Positions 1-12,100 of a DNA stretch of 64,000 nt are shown here, in pieces. How positions within the stretch are numbered: the first letter of the stretch is position 1; each line of letters starts with the position of its first letter. A model generated the notes under the pieces. The model was not told the origin of the DNA. It saw nothing but the letters and a program-made list of their open reading frames with translations, and did not search any database. Position numbers and translations under genes: made by a program. Origin of the DNA: Harmonia axyridis (taxonomy: Eukaryota > Arthropoda > Insecta > Coleoptera > Coccinellidae); contig NC_059508.1 of NCBI RefSeq assembly GCF_914767665.1, forward strand, positions 5,146,001 through 5,210,000. The letters are read 5' to 3'.

Positions 1-324
1 ACATAAATTCAAGGCTTTCTGTTTGATCATTTCTCCAGAAATCGGCATATTTCTTTCTCGTTGGTCAAGGAACCATCTATACAGCTGCATTTCCATTTCT
101 GGCATTTCCGCCTTCTTTAGTGTACATTTTTTGGTCAATCGGAACGTATTGCCTACTCTCTCGAGAATTTGTATTCTTTTGTTTTTTATAGAACGAACCG
201 TTGACTTAGCAATTCCATATTTCTTCGCTGATAAGGTAACATTCAGGCCTTTATTGATGTCTTCTAAGACTTCAGCTTTCTCATGAAGAGATAAACATCT
301 TGATTTTCCACGCACTTTCACCAT
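1..324 (-). CDS. Tigger/pogo-like transposase, N-terminal part (CENP-B type DNA-binding domains)
   Basis: A frame opens with ATG at 322-324 and stays open to the window edge (about 108 codons). Residues 1-55 contain a psq-type helix-turn-helix (LSLHEKAEVLEDINKG, then SAKKYGIAKSTVRSIKN). The stretch after residue 80 matches the start of the CENP-B/Tigger second DNA-binding domain (YRWFLDQREKNMPISGEMI). This half binds the element's ends; the catalytic DDE domain would lie beyond the window. No stop or frameshift is visible here, so this fragment is less decayed than most transposases in the window. Whether the full gene is intact cannot be seen. Confidence 0.82.
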   Translation of the reverse strand, partial: MVKVRGKSRCLSLHEKAEVLEDINKGLNVTLSAKKYGIAKSTVRSIKNKRIQILERVGNTFRLTKKCTLKKAEMPEMEMQLYRWFLDQRERNMPISGEMIKQKALNLC

Positions 325-575
325 TTCCTTAGCTATTGTACTACTCGGAAGAAGAATGCGAGACAACTAATGAAAGCGCGATCCGGCAATGCATAAATGA
401 CGATAAATCGTGAAAACCGATTCATTCCTTTGAATAAAATAGACTAGTTCCGACAAGTTCATACTAACGAGATTATACTATGTTCATATTATAGAGTAGT
501 CAACACAAAAATTTTTGTGTTCACATTACGGAGTGGTTCATAATAACGCGTGTTCATATTAGCGCGATTGTACTG
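1..575 (-). mobile_element. Tigger/pogo-like DNA transposon, 5' terminal part (runs off window)
   Basis: The element reads leftward. Its outer end, on the minus strand from 575, starts CAGTACAATCGCGC and is preceded by TA (576-577), as expected of pogo/Tigger elements that insert at TA. The subterminal 250 bp repeats the motif GTTCATATTA and close variants several times (about 466-560), probably transposase binding sites. The coding start of a CENP-B/Tigger-type transposase lies inside (1-324). The other end is outside the window. The family call rests on the protein plus the CAGT/TA terminus. Confidence 0.8.
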
Positions 576-577
576 TA

Positions 578-2204
578 ATTCAATTTAACAGTGAATCTTG
601 ATTTCATAGAATTTTGAAAAAAATGAGAATGATTAAATACTTTACAAATGCATTACCGCTTATTGAGAGTTCTTCCTGGAACTGAAATTCATTACACATA
701 GTGAATGTGATTAAAATAACCAACCATATAACCAATAAATTTCCACCGTATATTCTGGAAGTCATTAAATCGAATGGAGTTTACACAACTCATAAATTGT
801 ACTGCCGATATCGAAGGAATAAAATGAATAATAGAGATATATTTAATGGGTTCCTATAAGAGATACTCGATACAATTAATATAGAACAAATTTAAGGAGA
901 ATCGACATTTATAATAAAAAAAAATTTTTGGTCGATTTTTCTCAAGTGGAAAATCGACTGAAAATTCCAACGGCTGAAATTCCAGATTTTCCAATTACCT
1001 ATCTCGAACAATCCGTCGGCGAAAGACTTCAAAATTATTATAATCAATAGGTAATTGTTCGCATTACTATTGTAATTTTCGATTATTCTATTGAATTGAA
1101 GTGACCAAAAAAAATTAGATATTTGAATTGAGTAATTTTAATTAGCGTTCTTCAATCACAAATAATGAAAGGAACAGAATTTTTTATCAAAATAAATTTT
1201 TTTTTTATTTTTGAAAAAATCAAATATTCCCATCAATATAATTCTATTTTTCATTTTTTTTTCTCGATCGACCGAAGGAATAAAAAGATTCAGCTAGTTC
1301 AGAATTATTGAATAGAAGTGAGGACATAAACTTTAATTCAATATTATTCTGTGGAAATTGATGTTCATCATTATCATGAATTTCCATCAACAAAGAACCT
1401 AATGAAAAAATACTATTTAATAATTTGGGAAATCAACTCTACAAATTAGAATATTTCGAAAAAATGCAAAGGTTTTTTTTCCAAATAACAATAGGCCAAT
1501 TGAAAAAAAAAATTTTATCTTCTTGAAAATTTTGTTTTACACCACCCTGACAGTAACCTAGAGAATTTTTTCAACTGCAGAAATGGCGACAAATAAATGA
1601 AAATCAAAATAAGAAAATAGCATGATGCGCCTTCTTTGATTCCACAACTGCCGTCGCACCGTGAGAAAAGCAATAGCGTAATAGTAAAAATGGAAATTAA
1701 TGTTGAATACGAGTAAAGGAACACGGTAAATGATGAATGATCAACAAAGGTGTATGTGTGAGTGTATTCCATCCCTTACTCTAACCGAAGAAGTTGGAGT
1801 TAGAAGCAATCACTAATATCAAAAGTAAAATGATTGATGATGATGAATCACGAAGGAAAACAAGTGATAAATACGGTAAAATTAATAAGGATATCCCGAT
1901 GAAAAGATTTCATAAGAGAAGTCGGAAAATGAGTTTCGCATAATGAACAGTCGGAAAAACTTTCGAGTAGCGGAAAGTTCATCGTTCCCGCATAGTTCAA
2001 CCACGAGTTTCCGTCGAAACTATCGGAAAAACAAAACCAAGTGAAAAATGATTGGAAAGTTATCGCGTATAAGAACAATTGTTGCTTCTATGTGAGAAAA
2101 TTTAAATCTTCGAGAAGTTGTGTTTGTTTACAAAGTGTTTAAGTTTGTTTTGGTTTTACCGCGACCAGTTGCGACTTCAAAGAAAGACCATGCATATTTT
2201 TTAG
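578..2204. other. AT-rich DNA, no gene recognised
   Basis: There are long A and T runs (for example near 1195-1260) and only short open frames without recognisable domains. If the exon at 2211-2277 is real, this stretch would be its first intron, read leftward. Confidence 0.6.
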
Positions 2205-2210
2205 ACTTAC

Positions 2211-2277
2211 CTGGTGGCATCAAAAACAGTAGGAAGGCTGTAGCCAGCAGGGCTACTACTCGTTCTTTCAAGACCAT
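2211..2277 (-). CDS. Candidate first coding exon of a secreted or membrane protein (signal peptide)
   Basis: On the minus strand, ATG at 2275-2277 sits in a good insect start context (AAAAATGG). It opens a 22-codon stretch: a basic start (MVLKERV), a hydrophobic core (VALLATAFLLFLM) and a small-residue end (PPG). This looks like a signal peptide or signal anchor. The exon stops at CAG|GTAAGT (donor GT at 2209-2210), a near-perfect 5' splice site, leaving phase 1. The upstream region is unusually GC-rich. A 7-codon upstream ORF (2280-2303) ends two bases before the ATG and could reduce translation. No second exon could be identified to the left, so the gene's identity is unknown. The call is inference from start context, hydrophobicity and donor. 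Confidence 0.45.
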
Positions 2278-2830
2278 TTTTAATTCAATTGGAAACTGCT
2301 CATTTTCGACCACCAAAAATTTTCAACAAGCCCTAGAGCCTCGTAAAGATTATTTTCAAGCCCTCTTATGTGAAGCTGACCAAAAGTCTAAGGCCCGCCA
2401 CTAGTTTCGCTTGGCGGGACACACGCGCCGAGTCTCACTGGTCACAACACGAGGGAAGTGCACCTCACTGCACCCCAGTTCGCTATCGTCTGCGAAGTCA
2501 ACGCTTTTCCGTCTAGTACTCCGGTGGATGCTGCGGGGACGGCGGAGATCGATATGGACCATCCTGAGCGCGCACACTGTCAAGGGTCGAGGCCGCCTTC
2601 CGGGTCGCGCATGCGCGGCCACTCGATTTGTTTACTTTACTCCCGCCACACGGATGCGTGTATGTCCTAAACTTTGATATGTTTTCGCGACTTGGTGCAA
2701 CTACTTCAAGAAATTGCCTCCTGGACTTCTGCTTATGCCACACACGAAGCCCCACCCTTGGAAACCAACGGAGTCCGGAGTTTGAACCGTTTTACTATCT
2801 CGTAACGGTCGCAGTTTGAATGTTGTCCTT
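2278..2830 (-). promoter_or_regulatory. GC/CpG-rich stretch, possible promoter and 5' UTR of the candidate gene
   Basis: About 2400-2830 is clearly richer in G, C and CpG than the rest of the window (for example around 2520-2640). It carries overlapping short open frames on both strands, a usual side effect of base composition. It lies directly upstream of the minus-strand candidate exon, so a promoter or 5' UTR is plausible. I see no decisive TATA box or initiator. An old exon of another gene is an alternative. Confidence 0.35.
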
Positions 2831-3570
2831 GTTTCCCCGCTCTTTTACATTTCATTCATGAACGCAACCATTGGACATCCCTCCAACGATATGCCTGCCT
2901 TCATCACCCTACTCTATCTATTCCTTGCTACCCCTCCATCCCTCTCCAGTTATTATCAACCGTTTCTTTTCGAAATGACAGCTACAGAAACATAAATTTG
3001 AACTGTGAGGATTTTGCACAGTTTGAAGCGTCATTTCTGACGACAGTGTTTTATCTGATGCGATTGCGACTATCGGCTTTGAATTTTGCTTGTTCGTCAT
3101 TAAGTAATTTAACAGACTTATTCCTAACAAGACTATTAGGGGATTTGAGTTTCACTTATCTCCCAAAGGATTTCATCTGCTCAGAAATTTTAAGATAATT
3201 GGATGCTTTCATTATGTTCGATTCCCAAAATGATTATGTTATTTAATGCAGGAATTGATTCAGATACTGATGAAAAAATTCGATTCATTTAGCTTTCAGA
3301 TTCCAAAAAAAAAGCTTACAGTCTCTAGTCAACCACAAAATGTGTCTTCGAAAACACACTCTATAAACTATCACAAAAACTTATCTTGATGTTCTTCAAT
3401 TAGAAAAGTATCATCGACAATTCACGGGTAGTCCTGGATAAGCCGGATCAGACAAACGTCTGATCAGAAAATAATAAGATGGAGGTGCAGGAGAATAATT
3501 TACTGCCAATAAGTTCAATCACAAACCAGATGAAACATTAAATTCATCATTCAGCAGAAGAACAAGAGAG
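2831..3570. other. No gene recognised
   Basis: Ordinary AT-rich sequence with short open frames and no domain, terminal repeat or RNA gene that I can support. Confidence 0.55.
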
Positions 3571-3574
3571 GCAG

Positions 3575-3785
3575 TTAACTTTCTATGAATTGAAGTTGAC
3601 TCAAGGTTGGACTGGAAGGACCACATCGAGAACACTTGCTGTGTGCAAAGCTTTATACCTGCTCAGTCCACATAGGACATTTTGATTTGGGGAATGTAAC
3701 CAGAAGCCCCTAGATTGTTTATACTGCAAAAAAGCTATCAGAATAATGTACCACATGGAAAATCAAGATTTTGTAGTGAAATAGT
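3575..3785 (+). pseudogene. LINE reverse-transcriptase C-terminal fragment
   Basis: With stops and frame changes, the translation gives IEVDSRLDWKDHIENTC, then DILIWGN and LFILQKKAIRIMYHMENQ. This series matches the region after the reverse-transcriptase core in jockey/CR1-like LINEs (FLGI.LD..L.W..HI, then ILFWGN.., then LQKRALR). It is a 5'-truncated, dead retrotransposon scrap. Stops interrupt it (for example TGA after AVNFL). Its ends are not defined. Confidence 0.65.
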
Positions 3786-4163
3786 TATTTGTTTCGTTAG
3801 GCAGCAAAGTGTTAGAATGATTGCCGTGGCTGATAGTTCATAACCGAGCGTAGCGAGGCTAAGAATTCTGCCAAGGCAGTCAATCTATTTTGCTGCCGAG
3901 TTGAACATATAATTTCTTCTTCGATTGTTTAGAATGATATATATGGGATATTGTATTTGCAAATTAGTACAATTCCCACTGTCTGTTTATTTTTCCTGGA
4001 GCGATAAATCAAAACGAAAGTTGATAGAAATCCCAATTGTTGGAATGGTTGAATGTGTATATGTCCAGAATAATTATAGTTCGACAACTTATGGAATATC
4101 TGACAGTTTTTTGGAAAAATATCGGATGTATTTTTATTATGGACAGTGATAAAGACTTACAAG
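3786..4163. other. No gene recognised; left flank of DD41D copy A
   Basis: It contains the compound motif GAGCGTAGCGAGGC near 3845 and partial self-similarity (GCCGTGGC / GCCAAGGC). No coding domain was recognised; a 74-codon open frame at 3925-4149 has no family. Confidence 0.45.
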
Positions 4164-4165
4164 TA

Positions 4166-5094
4166 AAGGGCGTTTTTTTTCGTGGTATATAACTTTAAGT
4201 TGACATTTCTGTTCGAGATGGCGACCGATTCAACAGCTGTCAAGTGATTTATTCTCAGTTTGGTTTGGCAATTCATCATCAATTGACTCACGCCTGAACA
4301 ACGCTTGCAAATAGTGCAATTTCATTTCGAAAATAATGGTTTTGTGCGGAATACGTATCGCGCACTACGTCCATTTTATTTTGTGCGCACTTCTGGTTGA
4401 ATGGCTATGTCAACAAACAAAACTGCCGCATTTGAAGTGAAGTTAATCCTCAAGTGTATGTCGAAACACCGTTACATCCAGAAAAACTGACTGTTTGGTG
4501 CGCTTTATGGGCTGGTGGAATCATTGGTCCGTACTTCTTCAAAAACGATGATGGCCAGAACGTTACAGTCAATGGTGATCGGTATAGAGCCATGATTACT
4601 AACTTTTTCATTCCTGAATTGAACAATCATGATGTCCAGGAGCTGTGGATCCAACAAGACGGCGCAATATGTCACACAGCTCGTGCCACAATCGATTTAT
4701 TGAAAGACACGTTTGGTGACCGCCTAATTTCACGTTTTGGACCTGTGAATTGGCCTCCAAGATTTCGTGATTCAACACCGCTAGACTACTTTCTGAGGGG
4801 CTATGTAAAGTCATTGGTCTATGCGGATAAGCCACAAACCCTTGACCATTTGGAAGACAACATTCGCCGTATTTTTGCTGATATACGGCCACAAATGTTG
4901 GAAGAAGTAATCGAAAATTGGACATCCAGATTGGACTACATCCGAGCCAGCCGTGGCGGTCATATGCCAGAAATCATATTTAAAATGTGATGCCACAAGA
5001 TTATCTTGCGGATAAATAAAATTCATGTCAATCGAATAATCCATCGTTGTTTTATTGCAATTTAAAGTTCTATAGCTGTAAAAAAAACACCCTT
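4166..5094 (+). mobile_element. DD41D Tc1/mariner element, copy A (internally deleted)
   Basis: It starts AAGGGCGTTTTTTTT after TA (4164-4165) and ends AAAAAAAACACCCTT at 5094; the right TA has become CA. Inside is a deleted transposase. Three near full-length sister copies (5848, 25720, 47920) have the same ends and layout, at about 930 bp each once nested inserts are removed. Confidence 0.88.
4281..4990 (+). pseudogene. DD41D transposase relic, copy A
   Basis: An N-terminal piece corresponding to LTPEQRLQIVQF (start codon lost) leads into RALRPF. About 120-130 residues are then missing before the catalytic domain. This copy has lost 13 further bases at that junction, so the first catalytic motif SDEAHFW is damaged. 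From 4454 the frame is open: WCALWAGGIIGPYFF, then QQDGAICHTAR, then STPLDYFLRGYV, ending EIIFKM. The second and third acidic residues are present, with 41 residues between them (QQD...PLD), hence DD41D. A functional protein is not possible. Confidence 0.85.
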
Positions 5095-5096
5095 CA

Positions 5097-5845
5097 AATA
5101 AATTTCCAGAAAAGTTCAAGTTACACCGAAAGAGTTCAATAAAAAAGTGACGAATGTAGCATATTATTCGGTTGATGAATTTTTGGGCTGAAAACTGATT
5201 TCATAAATATTGATCTCATTTACTATCTATGATATTTAAATCGGCCTCTTTGAGCATTCGTATTTTCTGTATTTGCATATGTAATATGCCATGTAATGTT
5301 TGTAATTATTTACGTACCTGTGTTTTATTTGATATATTCCTAATTCGAATTTAATGTAAATATTTTGATGCCGTTAAATGAACTATCTATCTATCATACA
5401 TTAAAAAACACCTTAGAACACATTTACAGAGTTTTTAATTTTTGAGATACATCCTCTCCTGAAAAAACTAATAATGCTGTACAAATCCCAAACTGAATCA
5501 ATTTTTTTTCTCAGGAACTGAAGAAGCTTTTTGCATGAAATTCGGTGCAAAAACCAATTACTACGAGTATACCGCATTGATCCTCCTAGCTCAAGATACA
5601 CGATACACAAAGCGACTATTGAAAAAATTGATTTCTCAATCATTTAACATCACATCAACATGAAATTGAATGGATATGATGATACTGAATATGAATATTT
5701 CATCGGAAAGACCTTGAATTGTAATTTCGTAGTTATAAAGTTTTGAATATCACTGTTTCCATATGATCTTCATTCGAACAGAATATCGAAAAAAGTACAG
5801 AATATTTCCGTAACAACAGATGGGATAAAGTTGACATTTAGTTTG
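5097..5845. other. No gene recognised
   Basis: AT-rich spacer between DD41D copies A and B. No supported features. Confidence 0.55.
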
Positions 5846-5959
5846 TAACGGGTGTTTTCTTTCGAGGTATATAACTTTAAGTTGTCATTACTGTTCAAGA
5901 TGGCAACCGATTTAACAGCTGTCAAGTGATTTATTCTCAGTTTGGTTTGGCAATTCATC

Positions 5960-6657
5960 ATAAATAGACTCACGCCTGAACAACGCTTGCAAATAGTGCA
6001 ATTTTATTTCAAAAATAATGGTTCTGTGCGGAATACGTATCGCGCACTACGTCCATTTTATTTTGTCTAGCGATGAAGCGCACTTCTGGTTGAATGACTA
6101 CGTCAACAAACAAAACTGCCGCATTTGGAGTGAAGCTAATCCTCAAATGTATGTCGAAACACCGTTACATCCTGAAAAACTGACTGTTTGGTCCGCTTTA
6201 TGGGCTGGTGGAATCATTGGTCAGTACTTCTTCAAAAACGATGATGGCCAGAACGTTACAGTCAATGGTGATCGGTATAGAGCCATGATTACTTTTTTTT
6301 TCATTCCTGAATTGAACAAGCATGATGTCCAGGAGCTGTGGTTCCAACAAGACGGCGCAACATGTCACACAGCTCATGCCACAATCGATTTATTGAAAGA
6401 CACGTTTGGTGACCGCCTAATTTCACGTTTTGGACTTGTGAATTGGCCTCCAAGATCTTGTGATTTAACACCGCTAGACTACTTTCTGTGGGGCTATGTA
6501 AAGTCATTGGTCTATGCGGATAAGCCACAAACCCTTGACCATTTGGAAGACAACATTCGCCGTGTTATTGCCGATATACGGCCACAAATGTTCGAAAAAG
6601 TCATCGAAAATTGGACGTCCAGATTGGACTACATCCGAGCCAGCAGTGGCGGTCATA
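5960..6657 (+). pseudogene. DD41D transposase relic, copy B (longest open catalytic frame)
   Basis: The original start codon is now ATA. The N-terminal part (LTPEQRLQIVQFYF) runs to a TAG just after the common deletion, which changes frame. From 6018 a second frame is open to the foldback. It has all three catalytic motifs: SSDEAHFWLND, QQDGATCHTAH and LTPLDYFLWGYV. This is the only copy in the window with a continuous catalytic domain. It lacks the DNA-binding region in frame and about 120 residues between, so it is not expected to work. The last codons at 6658-6674 are foldback sequence. Confidence 0.85.
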
Positions 6658-6659
6658 TA

Positions 6660-7259
6660 CAGGGTGTTTCCTAAACATGCGGCAAAAATTCAGGGGGTTG
6701 TTCCTTGGACTATTTTAAGCATGTTTTGTCCTTGGATGATTTTTGAAAAACCTCTTTGTTTCGAAGATACAGGGCGAACAACATTTTTCATATATTTAAA
6801 ATTAATAATAGTTTAAATAAAAATGCGTACCGCACTGTGTTTACTAAGTAGGTACAATTTATTTTTAAATTTGTTTAACAACATTCCAATTACTAAAAAC
6901 GGACAGTTTTTTGACTAAAAATTGCTAATACATCACAAAACGAATTCAAATGAAAACCGTGTTCAATCTGTATTCCTTTACTATCTGCACTTATCAATTT
7001 TTAGTCAAAAAACTGGCCGTTTTTAGTAATTGGAATGTTGTTAAACAAATTTAAAAATAAATTGTACCTACTTAATAAACACAGTGCGGTACGCATTTTT
7101 ATTTAAACTATTATTAAGTTTAAAAATATGAAAAATGTTGTTCGCCCTGTATCTTCGAAACAAAGAGGTTTTTCAAAAATCATCCAAGGACAAAACATGC
7201 TTAAAATAGTCCAAGGAACAACCCCCTGAATTTTTGCCGCATGTTTAGGAAACACCCTG
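6660..7259. mobile_element. Foldback element FB1, copy 1 (600 bp, CAGGGTGTTTCC ends)
   Basis: It starts CAGGGTGTTTCCTAAACATG and ends in the exact reverse complement, with TA on both sides (6658-6659 and 7260-7261). The arms pair for about 270 bp each around an unpaired centre near 6905-7000. It has no coding capacity of its own. The second copy at 44690-45304 differs in one arm and keeps part of a transposase gene. Confidence 0.88.
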
Positions 7260-7352
7260 TATATCATAAATAAAATTCATGTCAATCGAATAATCCATTG
7301 TTGTTTTATTGCAATTTAAAGTTTCATATAGCTCTAAAAGAAACACCCTTTA

Positions 7353-7990
7353 TATGTTAAATAATAACTCGAATGTGAATGCCGAATTTCAGGATTGTAC
7401 CATTAGGACTCCTAGATGATATAAAATAACCGACAACAAAGACAATCACTTTTTTGATGATTTGAAATATTCAATAATAAATCATAGTGTGAAATTTTTA
7501 GTTTTTCTTTCGAGGATTCTATGGTTGTAAATAAATAACCTCCGTCAATTTCAAACCGCCCAGTAAAATAAACATCTGCAGGTAGTCCTACCTACGGTTT
7601 TATATTTCGCACGTGCTCTTGATCTTGAACAGAGCAACAGAACGGTTGCACTTTCACGTTTTCCTAATACCATATCGGCACATAAGGTCAATGTGAGATC
7701 GTCTGGAAAATTCTTCGATTTGTTCCTTCCGTTCCGTTACAAATATGAGCGGATAACGTAAAAGTGTTATCCTACTTACTGACAGTTTCATTTCCTGATA
7801 CGAAAGCGATAAGCCTTCTTTCTAGAATGGAATGCAGCAGTGGCGTGTGCCGCTTCCCCAAAAAATTCGAAAACAGAACTGAAAAAACAATTCGACCATC
7901 TTCATTACTGTTGTTTTCGAGGAAACGATGCATCAGCAATTTGAGAATTTCAATATTAATTGGACTAATATAATAATTAAAACTTCCCAT
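7353..7990. other. No gene recognised
   Basis: Spacer with short open frames only. Nothing supported. Confidence 0.55.
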
Positions 7991-9182
7991 CTACATTTGT
8001 TTCCATAGTTTTTTAGGAAATTCGAGGCTTTATTGTGAAGAACCAGTTATACATTTATTATTCAAAGTATTGGCCATCGCTGTCACTACTTTCTCCCATC
8101 TTCCGGACAGCGTACGAATCCTGAGTTGAAAAAACTGCTCATCTTTTGAAGCGATCCACGAATCGATCAATTTGCTGGCCAGGCCGTGTGCTGAAACAAG
8201 TGATAGTCCGAGGAAGCAACGTTTCCAACTATGCCTTGACTTTTGCAACTCGAGATTGAGCATTGTCATATTGTAAAATCACTTTATTTTTTCTCTCGTT
8301 GTATTGCGGCCATTTGTCTTTCATTACTTGGCTCAAACGCATTAATTTCATCCGACAACGATCGCCTGTGATTGTTTCAGTCGGTTTCAACAACTCATAA
8401 TACACTACGCCGAACTGCTCCCAACAAATACTGAGCATGCCTTGAAACTATGAATATTCAGTTTGGCCGTCGACGTTGAAGCATGACCGGGATAACCCCA
8501 TGATTTTCTGCGCTTGAGATTATCGTTATGAACCCATTTTTCGTCTCCAGTCACAATGCGATGCAGAAATCCCTTCTGAATTTTTCTGGTTAGCAGCTGT
8601 TCATAAGCAAACAAACGCCGTTCAACATCTCTCGGGTTCAACTCGTACGACAACCAATTTCCTTGTTTCTGAATCATTCCCATGACTTTCAATCGCTTTG
8701 AAATGGCTTGTTGCCTTACTCCCAATGATCCTGCCAATTATTGTTGCGTTTGACATGAGTCTTGATCAAGTAATGCCTCAAATTCTGCATCTTCGAAAAC
8801 CTTCTCCCTTCCACCGCCATGCTGGTCTTCGACGTCAAAATATCCGTTCTTGAAGCGTTGAAACCACTCTCGGCACGTTTTTTCACTTATAGTGGCCTCA
8901 CCATAGGTATTTGAGAACATTCGATAAGCCTCAGCCGCAGATTTCTTCATATTGAAGCAGAAAATCGAAACCTCCCGCAAATGACAAGAATTTGGCTCGT
9001 AAGCTGACATGTTTAATCGAGAGTAACTGTATGATGCAGACACAAATCGTCTAATATTTCGATGGCGTTATGTTTACAAATACCTAAACTTATTGTATAA
9101 CATCTACGATCGATTTATTTCGACTACCACTTACCGCTACAGCCATATATTGCAAAACGACAAAAGCAAAGTGGTACACCAA
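7991..9182 (-). mobile_element. Mariner (DD34D, mauritiana-like), copy 1, near full length
   Basis: The right end reads, on the minus strand, GGTGTACCACTTTGCTTTTG, a diverged form of the GGTGTACAACTTTGCTTCC end seen in other copies. The left end has the mutated partner (near 7991-8030). Total length is about 1.2 kb, usual for a complete mariner. Confidence 0.82.
8030..9010 (-). pseudogene. Mariner transposase relic, copy 1
   Basis: ATG at 9008-9010 begins MSAYEPNS. The N-terminal helix-turn-helix region (MKKSAAEAYRMFSNTYGEA, CREWFQRFKNGYFDVED) is clear. A stop follows CQTQQ at 8738; then LAGSLGVRQQAISKRL and the first catalytic motif VTGDEKWVHND are intact. Frameshifts follow near 8430 and 8230. 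VILQYDNAQSRVAK keeps the second aspartate, but the segment with the third is deleted. The C-terminus SWIASKDEQFF..R.L...WEKVV survives. It is dead through at least one stop, two frameshifts and a deletion. Confidence 0.87.
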
Positions 9183-12100
9183 TAGAATATCGTACACATA
9201 ATGAAAAAAACAAATATTCAAAACTGTTGAACAGACAACTCGATCCACACTCTCAGCATTCAAATGCCATTTAATTTTCAATTATTAATTTTTCATTCTG
9301 GAGCATACATATTTTTGGAATGATAATTCTTACTCATCAGAGGCTTTCATGAAAGGCCAAGTGGAAATGAAACATTAAACTAAGAACTACGAGTATGATG
9401 CAGACACAAGAGACGAAAATTTGTGAGGGTATAGGGATGTAATCTCCTCTTGTTTCTACTTGGACTTTCACTGTTTGTGGAAGGGATGAGATGAAAACAG
9501 AATGTTCTATGCATTTCTTTATGACACTCTTTCTAACAGCATTACATCCTACTTGCCACCCTGTATAGTTCTGAGGAATCTGTCTGTAATGAGGAAGTGA
9601 CAAAAATCGTGAGATACGAAGAATGAAAAATAGGTGAAGCAGCTTTCCTATTCCTGAAGTCTGAACAGGCCACAGAAATGCAACCTTCAAGATAAGTGAA
9701 AGCCTCTCCTCAATCGATTAAATATTTATGACAACGAGAAAATAATAGATCTTCTCGAGTTCATTTAGGTGAACTTGACATAAAAGGCGGGATTTTATTT
9801 TACTCTCGCTCGCTTTTCTTAAGTTTTGAGCACCGTTATTCCACATGAAAAATTCGAAACGTTTCAGGATTAAATTCGATTTCAGTTCACAACTGCCAAT
9901 CTGTGTTATTCGCAGAATTTTCCGCGTTCTTGAAGAAAATGCTGCCATGCGATAATGTGAAATTAAAATTTTCCAAACGAAAAACTCATTCGTTTTTCAT
10001 CCTGAAGATACTAGAAAATATGGGTCAATGTAAAGGCTTCCACACATGGGAAACTCCTTACTCAAGATTTTTATTTCGGAAATTCAAAACCAAAAAAATT
10101 GAAACCTGGTTCAAATTTTACCTTCTTACCCATATAAGTCTAGTTGCAATTCCTATTTTGTTATCAGTTAAAATATGAAAAAATGAAGAATTGAAGAAGC
10201 TATAGTGTGGTGAATTAATTATCGTATTATTTCATTATAATTTGGTGGATATTAAATTTATAATTTTACAATTAATGTAAATTCCCACCAATTATTTCTT
10301 GAGTATCCCACTCGCAAATTGTTTACTTTTCTTGATGGATTGATCAACAATTCTCATGTGGAAACTCACGTTCAGAATTACCTACTGGATGTGCTAATCA
10401 AAAGATAATTAAATTTATAATTAGGTCGTTATTTCAGATAGTTTCGCTTAGATTGTCACTACAAATTTTCATTTCAGTTTATAGTAAAACATCTGAAAAT
10501 TTAACAAAGTGCATCGTGCAGTATTAATCTTTAATCAAATTAAAATGGAAATTCCTTTATGTATGTAGGTTTTATAAGGTCTTCAATTTGAACGTAGAGT
10601 GATAACGGCACAGACATAACACCTTCGTTGAAAGTGTAGATCTTCAGTTTCGTGGAACATAAAATAGCAAATTGCAATAAAATTCAATTCAGTCGTAAAA
10701 AGATAGATAATGCCTGCAACATTATATCGAGGAGGTGAGGTTCTCTCATGATATTATAAACTATAGGGATCTAGGTGGGAAGGCATATAAATCCTGTAGA
10801 AGCATGGTGGGTATAGAAGGTGAAAATTCTTTGTTATAAAAAGTTACAACTCTTCTCTTTCAATGAAATATCACAGTTCGAAATTCGTAGGTATGGTCGA
10901 TAGAATATTTTGAATTAAGATTGAGGATTCTCATACTATAAGGTATTTAGTATTCTATACAGTTCCTCTTCAGCATGAAGGTCAAAAATAGGGGAATCAG
11001 AAATATCAGTCGATGTGTTTCAAAATTTTCATTGAAATTTGCAAATATCTATTTAATATTTTATTGTAGATAAATTGTCCACTAAGCTATTTTTGACGCA
11101 AGAGGTAATATATGGGCGAATCAATCCTTCGTTCAGATTGTATTGTGCTGAATCTACAATTTTACAGGTGGTGTTGATTATCATACAACATTTCACCATA
11201 AGGTAAGTTTTTTTCGAGTCAGTCAATAACAATTATTTATATGGAGTCTCTAAGTCTGTCTTGCGTGGTAATAACTAGAATTAAAGTGGAAATAACTTAT
11301 TCTAATAAGAAATACGCAGAAGACGTAAGGAAGAAAAAATTGAATGCCTGAGAATATTCAGATTGGGAAATAGAGACCGAAAGAAGATTCGAGCAAGAAA
11401 TATACTGCAAAAAAGATTCTACACTTGATATAAAGTGAAACAAATTTTGAAATATAGACTAGAATCGACAATAAAAGTTTGAGGAAGTTAAAAGAAATCA
11501 AATTAGAACGAACGAACAGCATGGTGAATTGAATATTTGAAAGCTCAATTAAAAAGAAAAAATTGGAAACATAAATAAATGAGTGAACTATGAACAACTA
11601 TGAACAGTATGAAGAGAAGTTAAAGATCTCGTTTTTTCACAAAAAGAGCAAACGTTGAAGGAATTTGGTGAAAAAATGGAGGATAACTATAAGACGAATC
11701 AGAAACTGTTGTACAGAATCCTTAGGCCAAAAAAAATGGAAAAAGGTATTATAATGCTGTTAATATTTGTCAGTTAATTAAAATGTAGTCCCGCTTTGAA
11801 CAATTCAGACCTTGTAAATAAATTAATTTTCGAATAATTAAGGTTTGATGAGTCTACTTGATGAAGGATATTCAATATAAATATAAAAAATTTACAACTT
11901 TGTGTCTATTCCTTCACAATAATATATTTTTGTGATATATTCGATTTGTTTTTGTCTTTCCAATTCTAAATAAATGACAAAATAAATAATTAACCAAAAG
12001 AAAATTCAGAATAACCAAACCTGTAGAAATTGATTAAACGGTTAGCAAATTGAATAATTAAATCAACATAAAGACATTACAAAGATGAATTATTGTGAAG

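Larger units (their letters stand above)
5848..7350 (+). mobile_element. DD41D Tc1/mariner element, copy B, interrupted by a foldback
   Basis: It lies between TA at 5846-5847 and TA at 7351-7352, starting ACGGGTGTTTTCTTTCGAGG and ending AGAAACACCCTT. The foldback at 6660-7259 sits near the transposase 3' end. About 50 bp present in sister copies (from GCCAGAAATC to CTTGCGGAT) are absent at the insertion point. Confidence 0.88.

Noticed and set aside
2401..2755. Overlapping open frames on both strands in the GC-rich stretch
   Set aside because: GC-rich sequence has few stops by chance; no domain, and the frames overlap in several phases. Treated as a possible promoter or 5' UTR.
3211..3222. 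GTTCGATTCCC, similar to a tRNA B box
   Set aside because: No A box, acceptor stem or anticodon arm could be built around it.
4608..4925. Antisense open frames over DD41D genes
   Set aside because: Shadows of the transposase frame; they recur in each copy at the same place for that reason.
9557..9563. Single CACCCTG|TA terminus
   Set aside because: No inverted partner found within several kilobases, so not called as an element.
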